Shown: positions 7,437 to 18,200 of the stretch, piece after piece
How the letters are laid out: each line of letters opens with the position of its first letter
Numbering within the stretch: position 1 is the stretch's first letter
DNA from: Caldilineaceae bacterium
GTDB lineage: Bacteria; Chloroflexota; Anaerolineae; Caldilineales; Caldilineaceae
Assembly (NCBI GenBank): GCA_022842065.1
Contig: JALHQH010000032.1
Coordinates: 64,879 to 128,878, forward strand
Reading direction: 5' to 3'
Length of the DNA: 64,000 nt
The notes under the pieces: generated by a model
Seen by the model: only the letters and a program-made list of their open reading frames with translations
What the model was told of the DNA's origin: nothing
The model's database searches: none
Translations under genes and position numbers: made by a program

Positions 7437-10400
7437 TCATGATGCCAGGCGTGCGGGAACGATCCAAGTGACGGCGACGGGAAAGAGCCGGGCCTGGGGG
7501 GCAGCGTAGCGGCGGCGGATGAGCGCGGCTTCCGTGGTGATTTCGCCGGGGATCTGGGCCAGACGTGCGGTCAAGGCGCTGACATTGCGGGCGTACTGCT
7601 GGCTCTCTTCGCTGCTGAAGAGCGACAACTGGGCCGGTTCATTGTGCAGTTCACGGCGAATCGTCTGGGCAAGTTCGGTGAGGATCGTCTGCATGTCGTC
7701 GTGCTCTTTCGCTTGCCGCTGTTCCAGGGCATTGATGAGGCTGGTGGTACGCTCTTCCTGGCGCACCGCCAACGAGCGCGTCAGGCTGGCCTCGATCTTC
7801 GGCCAAAGTTCGAGCAGCGCGTGCTGGACATCGACCGTAGGTGATGCATCAGTCACCGCGCTGAGCAAATCTTCCATCTGGCGCAACGTATCAAAGCGCC
7901 GAAAAACGCCCTGGCGAATCTGGCCACCGGCAAAGATCAGCTCTTCATGCAACCGTTGACTGTCGCCGCCAATCACCACCAGGCGCGCATGGACAATCAC
8001 CGCCAACTCGGCACAACGATGATCAGGCGCGATGCGGGCTGTGACACGGTGTAGCCCCTGGCCACCACCGGCGCGGCTGGCGGTTGGCCCGGTATTCCAC
8101 ACTTCCGCACGCAGCAGGCGCAGACACATCTGGACCAAACGATGGTTGAGATGGGCCAACACCACATCATCGCGGTGACGGGCCAGGGCGCGGTCAAAGA
8201 CAATCGGGCGCCGTTCGCCGGTATGGGGGTGGCTCAACCCTTCGGTACAGATCGCCCAGTGGCCCTGCAAAGCCGGTAAATGAAAGACCGGGCACTGGGT
8301 GCGCTGACCATTTGGATCAGGCCACAGCCCAGGCACGTTAGCCGGTTGTAGCGAGGGTTGGTCGGCTAGCTGTAAACCAATCTCGACCACACGCTGGATA
8401 TTCTCCGGCGAAAGCACCAGGGTACGCTCCGTCTCCTTGAGTTGCTCCATCAAACTTTCAATGCGCGCCTTGAGATCCTGCTCAAAGCGAAAGAGGCGGC
8501 GCACTTGCCGGCCAGCGGCCTCAGCATCAACCGTCTGCAGGCGGTCGCGTTGCCCCAACATCGCTTCGGTCACCTGGTCGGCAATCACCGGCCCCACCTT
8601 GCCCAGATCTTCCCTGATCTGCTCAACTTTGCGCACGGCCTGGAACAGAAACTCCATATCCCAGTCGAGCGTTGCGCGGTCAGCCGTCGTTATCAGCGCT
8701 AAGCTGCCAGCGGTACCTTCCCCCGTGGTCATGCTGGTCGTCATGGCCGACCCAGTCGCCGGGGCAAAGTGAAAGATCAGCGGATTGTGGCGCTGGCCGT
8801 GACGATCAATGCGGCCATTGCGCTGTTCCATGCGATTGGGATTCCAGGGGATCTCATAATGGATGAGGCGATGACAGTGCAGTTGCAGGTCAATGCCTTC
8901 GGACGCAGCATCAGTAGCCAACAAAATCCGCACCGGGCTGATTTCCGGACTGGCCTGAAAAGCCGCCTTCACCCGTTCCCGTTCCACGGTGTTGAGGCCA
9001 CCGTGGAGGACCAGCAGCCGTTCATTGCTGGTCAAGCCCTGGGCGGCGAGCAGCCCGTGGAGCCACTTCTGGGTATCGCGATATTCGGTAAAGATGATTA
9101 CCCGCTCGGCGACCCATTGGCCGTTGGGGCGTACCGTTGCATGCAGCCAGTTGATCAGCTCGGCCGCCTTGGTGTCAGGCCGATTGGCGGCGTCTTCGGC
9201 CCACCGGATCAACTGGTCTAAAAGGGCTTGTTCTTGGGCTGAAAGCGGGCTAAAGAGGTGGCTGACCGTATGCAAAGCCTCCTCCATGGACTCATCATAG
9301 GCAATGTCATCGGCATAGGCATCTTCGAGCGCCGCTAGGCGGGCACGCAGGATCCCATCGGCGACCCCGGGCCGCCTACGTTGTGGGGTCTGACGCGTCG
9401 CCGTAGTTAACGAAGTGCGGTGTTGGCGCAGCGTTCTGGCCAGCGCCGCCGGCGAAGAAAAGAGCCGCTTCTTGAGTAGCTTGAGCACAAAGGTGATCGC
9501 GGTCCGCTCCTGGTTATCATGGGCAGTTTGTTGGCGTAACACGGTATATTGTTGCAGCCAACCATGGGCTTCACGCTCGGCGTCGCTATAACCAACTGGG
9601 ATCGCGGCCAGTTGGCGATCCGGGAAGCGGGGGCGGCCAAAGGCATCCGGTGGTAGTTCACTTTTAAGTCGGCGTACCATAATCCGGCGCAGTGTCTCCG
9701 GATCCGGTGGGATGCCACGCGCAAAGCGTTGATTGTCGAGCAGCTCCAGCAGGGCGGAAAAGCTCTCCACATAGCCATTGTGTGGGGTCGCCGTTAGAAA
9801 GAGTTTGTGCTCAAAATGGGGCACCAACAGCCGAATAGCTTCCGTGCGCTGCGAATCAATCGCATAACGACCACTGCCGGACGGAGCCACATTATGCGCC
9901 TCATCGATGAGCAGGAGATCAAAGCGGCGCGGGTAGGTTGGCTCATCGGGACCGGGCAGCGCTTCCCGGAAGAGGCGCAGCGGCCGGTCGCGCTTCAAAT
10001 AATCAACGGAGGTAATCAGGCGCGGGAAATGGGTCCACGGGTTGACGTGAATCCCCCGACGCCGGCGCAGATCGCGCATCAACTCACTGTTGACAATGCG
10101 AAATTCGAGACCAAACTTGTCGCGCATCTGCTCTTGCCACTGGACTTGCAAGGCAGCAGGACAGACGATCAAGATCCGGCGGGCACGCTGGCGGATGATC
10201 AGCTCCTGAATCACCATCCCCGCTTCGATAGTCTTGCCCAGCCCGACATCATCCGCAATCAGCAGATTCACCCGCGGCATCTGGATCGCGCGCACCAGCG
10301 GATCAAGCTGATAATCTTCAATGTCAATACCGCTGCGAAACGGCGCTTGCAGGGTACGCAGATCGGCGTTCGAGGCTGCGCCCCAACGCACCGCATTCAA

Positions 10401-10688
10401 AAAGGCATCGAGGCGGTAGGGTGGATCGAAGCCAAGGTGATCAGGGAGATTGGCGCCCTCGATGATCCGGGTGGTCGGCTCGATCTCCCAAATTACCTCT
10501 AGGGTTTCGCCCAGGGCATCATCTTCAGTAGAGGTGAGCGCAACGAGATGTTGAGGGCGGCTGGGTCCGGGTGCCAATGTGGGTGGGGGTAGCGTGCTGG
10601 CCTGAACCGCGGCCACCACAAAGGTGCGACCGCGAACACGAACGAGTTGACCCTGCTCGGGAATGGCAGGAAGGGTTGTCAAGGTCAT
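7437..10688 (-). CDS. drmD: SNF2-type helicase, DISARM DrmD-like
   Basis: About 1,083 residues. Superfamily 2 motifs are complete and in order: Walker A in DDVGLGKTIEAG (about residue 150), DEAH in LLIDEAHNVAP (about 260), LTATPHNGY (motif III), and in the second RecA lobe ATDAASEGIDLQ with QRNGRIDRHGQ (motif VI, about 625). The C-terminal 300 residues hold long coiled-coil-like helices and end in FPVAVTWIVPARL, as I recall for DrmD-type proteins. It would translocate on or remodel DNA alongside the methylase 57 bases downstream. The ATG at 10688 follows a TTG at 10691 and is preferred. DrmA, DrmB and DrmC are absent from the window, so a full DISARM locus is not shown. Alternative: a two-gene helicase/methylase system. 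Confidence 0.8.
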   Translation of the reverse strand: MTLTTLPAIPEQGQLVRVRGRTFVVAAVQASTLPPPTLAPGPSRPQHLVALTSTEDDALGETLEVIWEIEPTTRIIEGANLPDHLGFDPPYRLDAFLNAVRWGAASNADLRTLQAPFRSGIDIEDYQLDPLVRAIQMPRVNLLIADDVGLGKTIEAGMVIQELIIRQRARRILIVCPAALQVQWQEQMRDKFGLEFRIVNSELMRDLRRRRGIHVNPWTHFPRLITSVDYLKRDRPLRLFREALPGPDEPTYPRRFDLLLIDEAHNVAPSGSGRYAIDSQRTEAIRLLVPHFEHKLFLTATPHNGYVESFSALLELLDNQRFARGIPPDPETLRRIMVRRLKSELPPDAFGRPRFPDRQLAAIPVGYSDAEREAHGWLQQYTVLRQQTAHDNQERTAITFVLKLLKKRLFSSPAALARTLRQHRTSLTTATRQTPQRRRPGVADGILRARLAALEDAYADDIAYDESMEEALHTVSHLFSPLSAQEQALLDQLIRWAEDAANRPDTKAAELINWLHATVRPNGQWVAERVIIFTEYRDTQKWLHGLLAAQGLTSNERLLVLHGGLNTVERERVKAAFQASPEISPVRILLATDAASEGIDLQLHCHRLIHYEIPWNPNRMEQRNGRIDRHGQRHNPLIFHFAPATGSAMTTSMTTGEGTAGSLALITTADRATLDWDMEFLFQAVRKVEQIREDLGKVGPVIADQVTEAMLGQRDRLQTVDAEAAGRQVRRLFRFEQDLKARIESLMEQLKETERTLVLSPENIQRVVEIGLQLADQPSLQPANVPGLWPDPNGQRTQCPVFHLPALQGHWAICTEGLSHPHTGERRPIVFDRALARHRDDVVLAHLNHRLVQMCLRLLRAEVWNTGPTASRAGGGQGLHRVTARIAPDHRCAELAVIVHARLVVIGGDSQRLHEELIFAGGQIRQGVFRRFDTLRQMEDLLSAVTDASPTVDVQHALLELWPKIEASLTRSLAVRQEERTTSLINALEQRQAKEHDDMQTILTELAQTIRRELHNEPAQLSLFSSEESQQYARNVSALTARLAQIPGEITTEAALIRRRYAAPQARLFPVAVTWIVPARLAS

Positions 10689-10790
10689 CAAATTGCTTTC
10701 ATCGATCTGTAAAAACAGGAACGCGCAGCCGCGCCGATCAGTGTCGGCTCTGCTGAGCGGATCGAAAGGATGAGTTGATGACGGGCGGGT

Positions 10791-10810
10791 TGTGGTTAGC
10801 GCTGACCACA
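10791..10810. promoter_or_regulatory. 20-base palindrome, possible operator
   Basis: TGTGGTTAGCGCTGACCACA is symmetric apart from one T/G pair. It lies about 100 bases upstream of the helicase start, a suitable place for a dimeric repressor of the helicase/methylase pair. No matching second site was seen. Confidence 0.4.
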
Positions 10811-10848
10811 GCCGGCTGCTGCCTCGGGTCCAGACTCAGCAGTGGGTT

Positions 10849-10868
10849 AGCAGCGCAACTGCGCTGCT
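10849..10868 (-). terminator. Possible terminator of the CHAT array
   Basis: AGCAGCGC and GCGCTGCT form an 8-bp GC-rich stem with a 4-base loop, about 125 bases after the last CHAT stop. No U-tract follows, so intrinsic termination is doubtful and read-through into the helicase gene is possible. Confidence 0.3.
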
Positions 10869-10991
10869 GTTGATGTATGGGTCTTACGAGTACGACGTTT
10901 GACGGTAATGAAAGTTATTGTAAGTATACTGAACGCAGGGTGAATCTGCAAATAGGTGGCATGTAGAGACCCAGCGGGCGCCGCGCACAGT

Positions 10992-13900
10992 CTAGCGCGT
11001 AACACCGGGATGGCCATTGAGCACAAAGCCGGCCCAGTAGAAGGGGGAAGCCCAGCGCGGGTTGGTGCGGACATCGGCTTGGGCGGCTTGGAGGGCGGCA
11101 GCTTTGGAGAGGCCGTCCTTTTTCCAGTGCTGATAGAACGAAACCATCAGCGTCGCGGTTGCCGCATCATCCACTTGCCAGAGACTGGAAAGGACAGTCG
11201 GTGTTCCTGCAAAAAAAAAGGCACGGGTGAGGCCCACCAGTTCGTCGCCACGGGAGAGGTCGCCAACGCTGGTCTCGCAGGCGCTCAGGGTGACCAAATC
11301 CGTGCCCTTTAGCGGGAGACCAAAGATCTCCCAGGTCTCCAGCCTGCCATCGTGTTCCCTGCCGGGGGTTAGAGCAATGGCGCTGTAGAGGGCGTTGGCT
11401 TCGTTGTACTCGCCATGGGCTGCCAGATGGAGCAACCCAACATTTTCGACGTTGTCCCAAAGTTGTGTCTCGCTGGCCGCTGCGTTTGTGTAGACGCTGG
11501 TCTCAAAAATGCTGCCAATGGCTTGCGCTTCATCGGCGGCGTATACCAGTGGCGGCAAGTCGGTGGTGGGGTTGCCAAAGATGAGTGCATTTTTGCGAGA
11601 CGCATCCTGCGCAATACGTGCGTTCTCCTGTAAGTATTTGAGCGTGGTGGCTGAAGGTAGCACAGAGAGGGTGAATTGGTCGCCAAAATATTCGGTGCCA
11701 TCGGTCAAGCCGGCAAAGGGAACATAGTGGAGTTGCTGGTGGGGTACGATGGCAACATGTGATGTATGCAAATATTCAGCCAGCGGCGCAATCAGCCAAG
11801 TGTGAAGTTGGCGTAGGGAACGTGGATGCGGATGCTCGCGGTTCATCCAGCCATACATTCCTTCCAGCTCATTCTGTACAACCTCCGGCGTCACATCCGA
11901 CAGTTCTACTACATCAAACGAGTCAGCGGTTACCACGAATGCGAGTGTGCCTTCTTCGCCAAGCACCCAGTATGAGAGTAGTGTTGTGTTCTCATCTAAA
12001 AGTGTCTGCACCTCCGAAAGTTCCAGGACTGTGCTGCGACCGGGGATGAGCGCTGCCAGTTGATCACTACGTGTAGAAATTGTCTCTTGAATCTTGGCAT
12101 AAGCCTCTTCTACCGCAGCGAGTTCGGTTTCGAACGAAGCAACCTCTTCGGGTGCAGGCGGGACGAGGGCACGGCTGCGGGCCAACTCATCTTGCAAGGT
12201 TTGGCGTTCGGCATAGAGTGCTTGTTCCTGGGCTAATAGATCTGCAGCGGTGTTATCCGCTAATTGCACATATCCAGTGGAAAGTGTATCGACAAAGGCA
12301 CGGGCGCGCGAACGTTCGGCTAAAGCAAACGCTTGTTTGTTAGCATTCAGTTGTAGCGCAACTGAGATTGCATGGTTGTACGGTTCGATAAATTGCTCAA
12401 TAAACCCAGCGCGACCTGTTTCACTTCCGGCCCCGGTGCGAACTGCCTCAAAGGTAGCCAGAGCCTGTTCGTAGTGCTTTAGTGCCTCATTATAGCGTCC
12501 TTGAATCCGGTAAATTTCACCGATATTGTTGAGGGTTGTGCCTTCCCCCACTATGTCACTCACCTTGCGGCGAATAGCCAACGCCTGTTCGAAGTGCTTC
12601 AGTGCGTCATCATATTGTCCTTGTTTAGCATAAATTCCAGCGATATTGTTAAGAGTAGTGCCTTCATTCGTCAAGTCCCCCATCTCGTGCGAGAGACCTA
12701 GTGCCTCTTTATAGCGCGCCAATGCTTTGTCATAGTCTCCTTGGTTATCGTAGATCCCTCCCATATTATTTAGGGTAATGCCTTCGCTTGCTTCGTTAGC
12801 CATCTCACGATCTATAGCCAGTGCTTGTTCGTAGTACTCTAGCGCTTTACCATACTCTCCCTGTTTAGTGTAGACTGTGGCAATGTTATTAAGGACCGTG
12901 CCTTCTCGGGTCCGATCATCCATCTCACGTGAGATTATCAGCCCCTGTTTATAATATTCATATGCTTCATCATACCTTCCTTGGTCACTGTAGACCCCCG
13001 CAATGTTGATGAGAGTAATGCCTTCGCCCGCTTGGTCGCCGATTTCATAGCTAATGGCCAATGCCTGTTTGTAGTGCTCGATCGCTTTGCCATAAAGCCC
13101 CTGATTATGGTAGATTACCCCCATTTTGCTCAGAGTGTCACTTTCACCTGCCCGATCACCCACCTTGCGGCGAATCGACAGCGCTTCTTGGCACTTCTCC
13201 ATCGCTTCATCGTAACGCCTTTGATTAGTGTAGACGGCAGCGATATTGTTGAATATGGCGCCTTTGGCTAGCTGATCGCCTGCCTCTTGTAGAATAGCTA
13301 GCGCTTCTTCATACTGCTCAATTGCTTTGTCATAGTGTCTCTGATCACTGTAGACGCCTGCAATACCAATGAGTATGGTACCTTCACTCGCTCGGTCGCC
13401 CACTTTACGGCTAATGGCCAGCGCTTGTTGGTAATACTCTAAAGCTTTGGTATAGTGTCCTTGACTGTGAAAGACAACTCCAATATTGTTGAGGGTAATA
13501 CCTTCACCTGCCTGATCGTTTACTTCACGATGTATGGACAGCGCCTCCTCATACTGTTCAATCGCCTCGGTGTAGCGTCCTTTATTGTGATAGACTAATC
13601 CGATGTTATTAAAAATATAGGCTTCACCTGCTCGGTCACCCACTTCATATATGATAGCTAGCGCCTCTTCGTAACGCTCCAATGCTTCAGCGTAGCGTCC
13701 CTGATTATTGTAGACTAGTCCGACGCCACTAAGCGCAGTAGCTTCACCCGCTCGGTCACCTATTTTGCGTAAGATCGTTAGCGCCTCTTCGTAATATTTC
13801 AGCGCATCGTAGTAATATCCTTGGGCACGGTAAACTCCAGCCATGTTATGAAGAGTACGACCCTCACCCGTCTGGTCGCCCACCTCCTGGCTAATAATCA

Positions 13901-15194
13901 GTGCCTGTTCAAACTGCGTAAGCGCTTGCCCATATCGTCCCTGGTCACTGTAGACATTTCCGATATTATTCAGTGTAACGCCTTCGCCGACCCGATCGGT
14001 TATCTTGCGTTCAATGATTAAGGCTTCTCTGTAGTACTCCAATGCTTCTCTATATTGTCCTTGTGCGTTGTAGACTCCACCAATATTATTGAGGGTAGTG
14101 CCTTCACCTGATAAATCTTCCACCTCATGACTAATAGCCAGCGCCTGTTCATATCGCTCCAGTGCTTCTCTGTACCGCCCTTGTGCCTTGTAGACCGCAC
14201 CTATATTATTGAGGGTGGTGCTCTCGCCCAATAGGTCACTCACTTCACGGCGAATCGTCAACGCCTGTTCAAACTTCTCTAGCGCTTCCCCATACTGTCC
14301 CCAGATGATGTACACTGCACCAATGTTATTAAGGATGGCACCTTCGCTTGTTCGGTCGCCTACTTCACGTAAGATTGCCAGCGCCTCTTCGTAACGCTCT
14401 AGTGCTTCGACATAGCGCCCTTGGCTATCATAAATCCCTCCGATACTATTGAGAGTGATGCCCTCGCCTGTTCGGTCATCACTCTCATAGCTGATAGCTA
14501 GAGCTTGCTTATAAAACTTCAGTGCTTCACTGTATCGACCCTGAGCACGATAGGCTTCGCCAATGTTGTGTAGAGCATTGCTTTCAATCGTCCGATCGCC
14601 AACCTCACGACTAATGGCAAGTGCCTGTTCATACTGCTTCAATGCTTTGGTGTAGTATCCTTGATCATGATAAACCAATCCTATATTATTGAAAGTAATA
14701 CCTTCGCCGATACGATAATTAATCTCACGGTAACAGGCACCAACAGCCCCAAATATCTGTAAGGCATCTGATAAGTTGCCCTCCCGGTACAATTGAATCC
14801 CATGTTGACGCATTGCTTGACATGTAGCAACCTTGGTATCAGCTTTAGTTAATATCCTTTGAGTAACCGCAGAAATCTCTATGTTCCTTGCATTCAGAAG
14901 TAATTTGTTATTACAATCAGCGAGCAGAAGATCGTAGTTGCCAGGTGCAACTTCAAACGCTTGCGACTTATTCGGTACTATCATCTCGTCGTGATTTAAC
15001 CAATTCTCTCCCCAACTTGATACCATTACCGACGAAATAAAGACGGAGCAGATGGTTTCATCCGACTGATTTTCGATATAGAGCGTAGCTGTAGTCACCT
15101 GAGATAGTGATTTTGCTTGCGTTAAAAGCGGCCAAAGTATAAATGGTGACATAAATACAAGAATAAAAATGCTTGTGTATAGTCGTAAACGCAT
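10992..15194 (-). CDS. T10: exported TPR-CHAT protein (last gene of the array)
   Basis: About 1,400 residues. The start at 15194 (MRLRLYTSIF) is preferred to an in-frame TTG at 15221 because it opens directly into a signal peptide ending near LLTQA. A beta-domain of about 90 residues follows, with the conserved pair ETIC and ADC. Then come 19 consecutive 40-residue TPRs of the GEGxTLNNIGxVY...EALxxYEQALAI type, a coiled helical linker, and the CHAT domain (about 1080-1400). The caspase-like dyad is present: H1260 in HLAAHGEYN and C1306 in LSACETSVG. It should be a clan CD cysteine protease or CHAT scaffold outside the cytoplasm. Only 44 bases separate it from T9, so it is cotranscribed. Confidence 0.88.
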   Translation of the reverse strand: MRLRLYTSIFILVFMSPFILWPLLTQAKSLSQVTTATLYIENQSDETICSVFISSVMVSSWGENWLNHDEMIVPNKSQAFEVAPGNYDLLLADCNNKLLLNARNIEISAVTQRILTKADTKVATCQAMRQHGIQLYREGNLSDALQIFGAVGACYREINYRIGEGITFNNIGLVYHDQGYYTKALKQYEQALAISREVGDRTIESNALHNIGEAYRAQGRYSEALKFYKQALAISYESDDRTGEGITLNSIGGIYDSQGRYVEALERYEEALAILREVGDRTSEGAILNNIGAVYIIWGQYGEALEKFEQALTIRREVSDLLGESTTLNNIGAVYKAQGRYREALERYEQALAISHEVEDLSGEGTTLNNIGGVYNAQGQYREALEYYREALIIERKITDRVGEGVTLNNIGNVYSDQGRYGQALTQFEQALIISQEVGDQTGEGRTLHNMAGVYRAQGYYYDALKYYEEALTILRKIGDRAGEATALSGVGLVYNNQGRYAEALERYEEALAIIYEVGDRAGEAYIFNNIGLVYHNKGRYTEAIEQYEEALSIHREVNDQAGEGITLNNIGVVFHSQGHYTKALEYYQQALAISRKVGDRASEGTILIGIAGVYSDQRHYDKAIEQYEEALAILQEAGDQLAKGAIFNNIAAVYTNQRRYDEAMEKCQEALSIRRKVGDRAGESDTLSKMGVIYHNQGLYGKAIEHYKQALAISYEIGDQAGEGITLINIAGVYSDQGRYDEAYEYYKQGLIISREMDDRTREGTVLNNIATVYTKQGEYGKALEYYEQALAIDREMANEASEGITLNNMGGIYDNQGDYDKALARYKEALGLSHEMGDLTNEGTTLNNIAGIYAKQGQYDDALKHFEQALAIRRKVSDIVGEGTTLNNIGEIYRIQGRYNEALKHYEQALATFEAVRTGAGSETGRAGFIEQFIEPYNHAISVALQLNANKQAFALAERSRARAFVDTLSTGYVQLADNTAADLLAQEQALYAERQTLQDELARSRALVPPAPEEVASFETELAAVEEAYAKIQETISTRSDQLAALIPGRSTVLELSEVQTLLDENTTLLSYWVLGEEGTLAFVVTADSFDVVELSDVTPEVVQNELEGMYGWMNREHPHPRSLRQLHTWLIAPLAEYLHTSHVAIVPHQQLHYVPFAGLTDGTEYFGDQFTLSVLPSATTLKYLQENARIAQDASRKNALIFGNPTTDLPPLVYAADEAQAIGSIFETSVYTNAAASETQLWDNVENVGLLHLAAHGEYNEANALYSAIALTPGREHDGRLETWEIFGLPLKGTDLVTLSACETSVGDLSRGDELVGLTRAFFFAGTPTVLSSLWQVDDAATATLMVSFYQHWKKDGLSKAAALQAAQADVRTNPRWASPFYWAGFVLNGHPGVTR

Positions 15195-15238
15195 GGATCT
15201 TTTCCAGTTGAATTGTGACAAATAATAGGTGGTGTCGA

Positions 15239-18200
15239 TTATTCAGCGTGGCTTTTGCCAGGATGCCCATTGAGAACAAACCCCGCCCAATAGAAGGGTG
15301 AGGAGGCCCAACGGGGATCAGCACGCACGTCTGCCTGTGCTGCCTGCAACGCCTCCACTTTTGACATGCCTTCGTCCTTCCAATGTTGATAGAACGCGGT
15401 CATCAACGCACCCGTGGCACTGTCATCTACATTCCAGAGGCTGGAAATCACGGTCGGCGAACCGGCAAAGAAGAAGGCGCGGGTTAATCCTACCACTTCA
15501 TCGCCACGGGAGATCGCACCGACGTTGGTCTCGCAGGCACTGAGGGTCACCAATTCGTTGCCTTGCAACGGCAGACCGAAGATTTCGTGCGTTTCCAACA
15601 GACCGTCATATGCTTCGTCCTCACCGGTAGCGAGGGCAATGGCGCTGTAGAGGGCGTTGGCAGTGTTGTAACTGCCGTGGGCGGCGAGATGGAGAATGTT
15701 GGCACCACTGACCACCGTGCGTAACTGGAGTTCGCTGGCGGCGGTGCCGGTGTAGACCGTAGCGCCCAGAAGGGTTGCCACGTCCACAGCCTCTGCTTCG
15801 GCAGAGGGCAGGGCAGACAAGGTGGTGACAGGGTTACCGAGTACCACGGCTTTGGATTCCCGGTTCTGCTCTGCTCTGGCCTCGTTCTGGTTGAGGAAGG
15901 GGATAATACTAGCCGAGGGCAACTGGGTGAGCAGATACTGTTCGCCAAAGTACGTTTTGCCATTGGTGAGCGCAGCAAAGGGAACATAGTGCAACGCTTG
16001 GTGGGGGATGATGGCGATATGATGTGTATGCAGGTAGGCAGTGAGTGGCTCCACCAACCATTGATACAAGTTACGCAGCGGGCGAGGGTGTGGGTTTTCG
16101 GGATTACTCCACTGATAGAGGCTGTCTACCGCGGCATCAACCGCATCCATGGTGGCATCGGGCAATTCCACAACATGGAAATCGTTGGCGGTGATGAGGA
16201 AGGCCAGCGTTTTGTCCTCCAACATCCAGTAGGAAAGGAGGGTCGTTTGGGTGTCCAACTGGGCCTGTACACCAGCGAGAGTGAGGACGGTGTTATTGCG
16301 GCCAGGCACCAAGTCCTGCAATTGATCCTGGCGGGCTTGGATAGCGGCGAGTGCAGCATCGTATGTTTTCTCTGCGTCAATGAGTTGTGTTTCTAAGTTG
16401 GTAACTAAGGCAGGGTTGGGTGGATTGAGCGCCCTGGCTTGGGTCAGCACATCCTGGGCGGATTGGCGCGCGGCGTAAGCTTCCTGTTCAGCGGCGAGTA
16501 AGGCGGCAGCTTCGTGATCACTCAACTCTATGTATCCTGTTGATAAGGAATCAAGTAATATACGCGCTCGAGCACGCTCACTAATCCAATAAGCTTCTTC
16601 CATACTACTACTATGCTGTAGTTGTAGATCGATTAGCCTATCATAAACGGGGGCAATAGAATTTGCGAAATTAGCACGTGCCACATCGCTACCAGCCATA
16701 GCGCGAACTTGTTCATCTATATCGATTGCTTTTAGGTAATAGTCTAAAGCAGTATTATAATTTTCGGTGCGCTCATATACTGTACCAATATTGAACAGCG
16801 TTGTACCCTCGCCGTGTTTATCCCCTAATTTATTCCAGAGTAATTGTGCTTGCCAATAAGCCTTCAACGCTTCAGCATATCTTGCTTTTTGAAAGTAGAT
16901 AAAACCAATATTATCGAGAGCTTGAGCTTCACCATATGGCAAACCTAACTCACGTGTGCTTCTCAACGCTTGTAGAAAGTAATCTAAAGCTAGGTCATTG
17001 TTTCCTATGCTACTATAAAGATAACCCATATTGTTGAAAATAGCACTTTCGTCTATATAATGGCCTGCTTTTTTTGTAATCGACTTTGCCTGTTCATAAG
17101 CATCCTCTGCTTTATCATATAACTTCTGACGAGTATAAATTAGACCCATGAGAGTGAGTGCGTCGAACTCCCCTAGCTGACCAAAACTACTCTCGATATG
17201 CTGATAAATTGTTCGTGACTGCTCACAGGACTTTAACGCTTCGTCATAGCGCCCCTGATTAAAGTAAATCTCAGCTATACCTAACAAAGCTACTCCCTGA
17301 CTAGGGTTATCCTCCAGTTCTTCGTAAATCACGAGAGCTTGGTGTAGAGTATTCAACGCATCACCAAAATGGCCTTGTCCTTGATAACTTTCGGCAATTA
17401 TGTTAAGCGAGGTCGCTTCAGATGAGCGATTGTTTGTAGCACGCGCAAGCGTTAATGCTTGTCTGGCCAAAATGATTCCACTGTTGTATTTTCCCTGCGT
17501 ATAATATACATTAGCAATATTGTTGAGTGTACTACTTTCATTCATGTCCTCATTAAGTTGGCGCCAAATGTTCAATGCTTCTTGATAATCCTTTAATGCC
17601 TGATTATAGTGACCCTGAAGATGGTAAATTTTTGCCCGGAAACGGAGTACCAAACCGATTTGGGCAACGTTCTCTATTCGAGTGGCAATGTGTAATACCT
17701 GATCAAAATATGCCAAAGAACGATTGGAGTCTCCCTCTAGTAGATGTGACATGGCGATATCGAATAATGTATCAGCTTCACCTGATATACTGCCAACTCT
17801 ACGATAGCAAGCTAATGCTCTGTGATATTGATTTCGCTCTTCAACATATTGCGCACTATTACGCGCTGCCCATCCAGAGAGAGTATAATTGATACATTCA
17901 ATAGCACTAGCTTCTTTTTCTCCAAACAGCAAATCATATTGCTTTTCAATTATAAGATTTCGTTGAAACAATAGTGGTTTTTCATTACAATCAGCCAGTA
18001 AAATTCCAGAGTAAAGACCCGAAGCCAAGCGCAATGTATAGGTCATACCTTTTTTGATCTTTTCTCCTTCAGGCAGTGAATAACCCAACTTGTCAACATC
18101 ATCAGGCGTAATGGTAACGCTGCAAATGGTTTTCTCTGAATTATTTGTAATGTTTACTGTTGCAAACGTAGGCTCCGACACTTGCGCCTTTATCGAATTG

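Larger units (their letters stand above)
10689..10991. other. Intergenic region between the CHAT array and the helicase gene
   Basis: There is no credible gene here. It holds a near-perfect 20-base palindrome at 10791-10810 (TGTGGT arms) and a separate hairpin at 10849-10868. It is the only boundary between the CHAT array and the helicase/methylase pair, which are transcribed in the same direction. Confidence 0.7.

Noticed and set aside
1..10688. Complete DISARM locus
   Set aside because: Only the helicase and methylase are present; no DUF1998 or phospholipase D gene occurs in the window.
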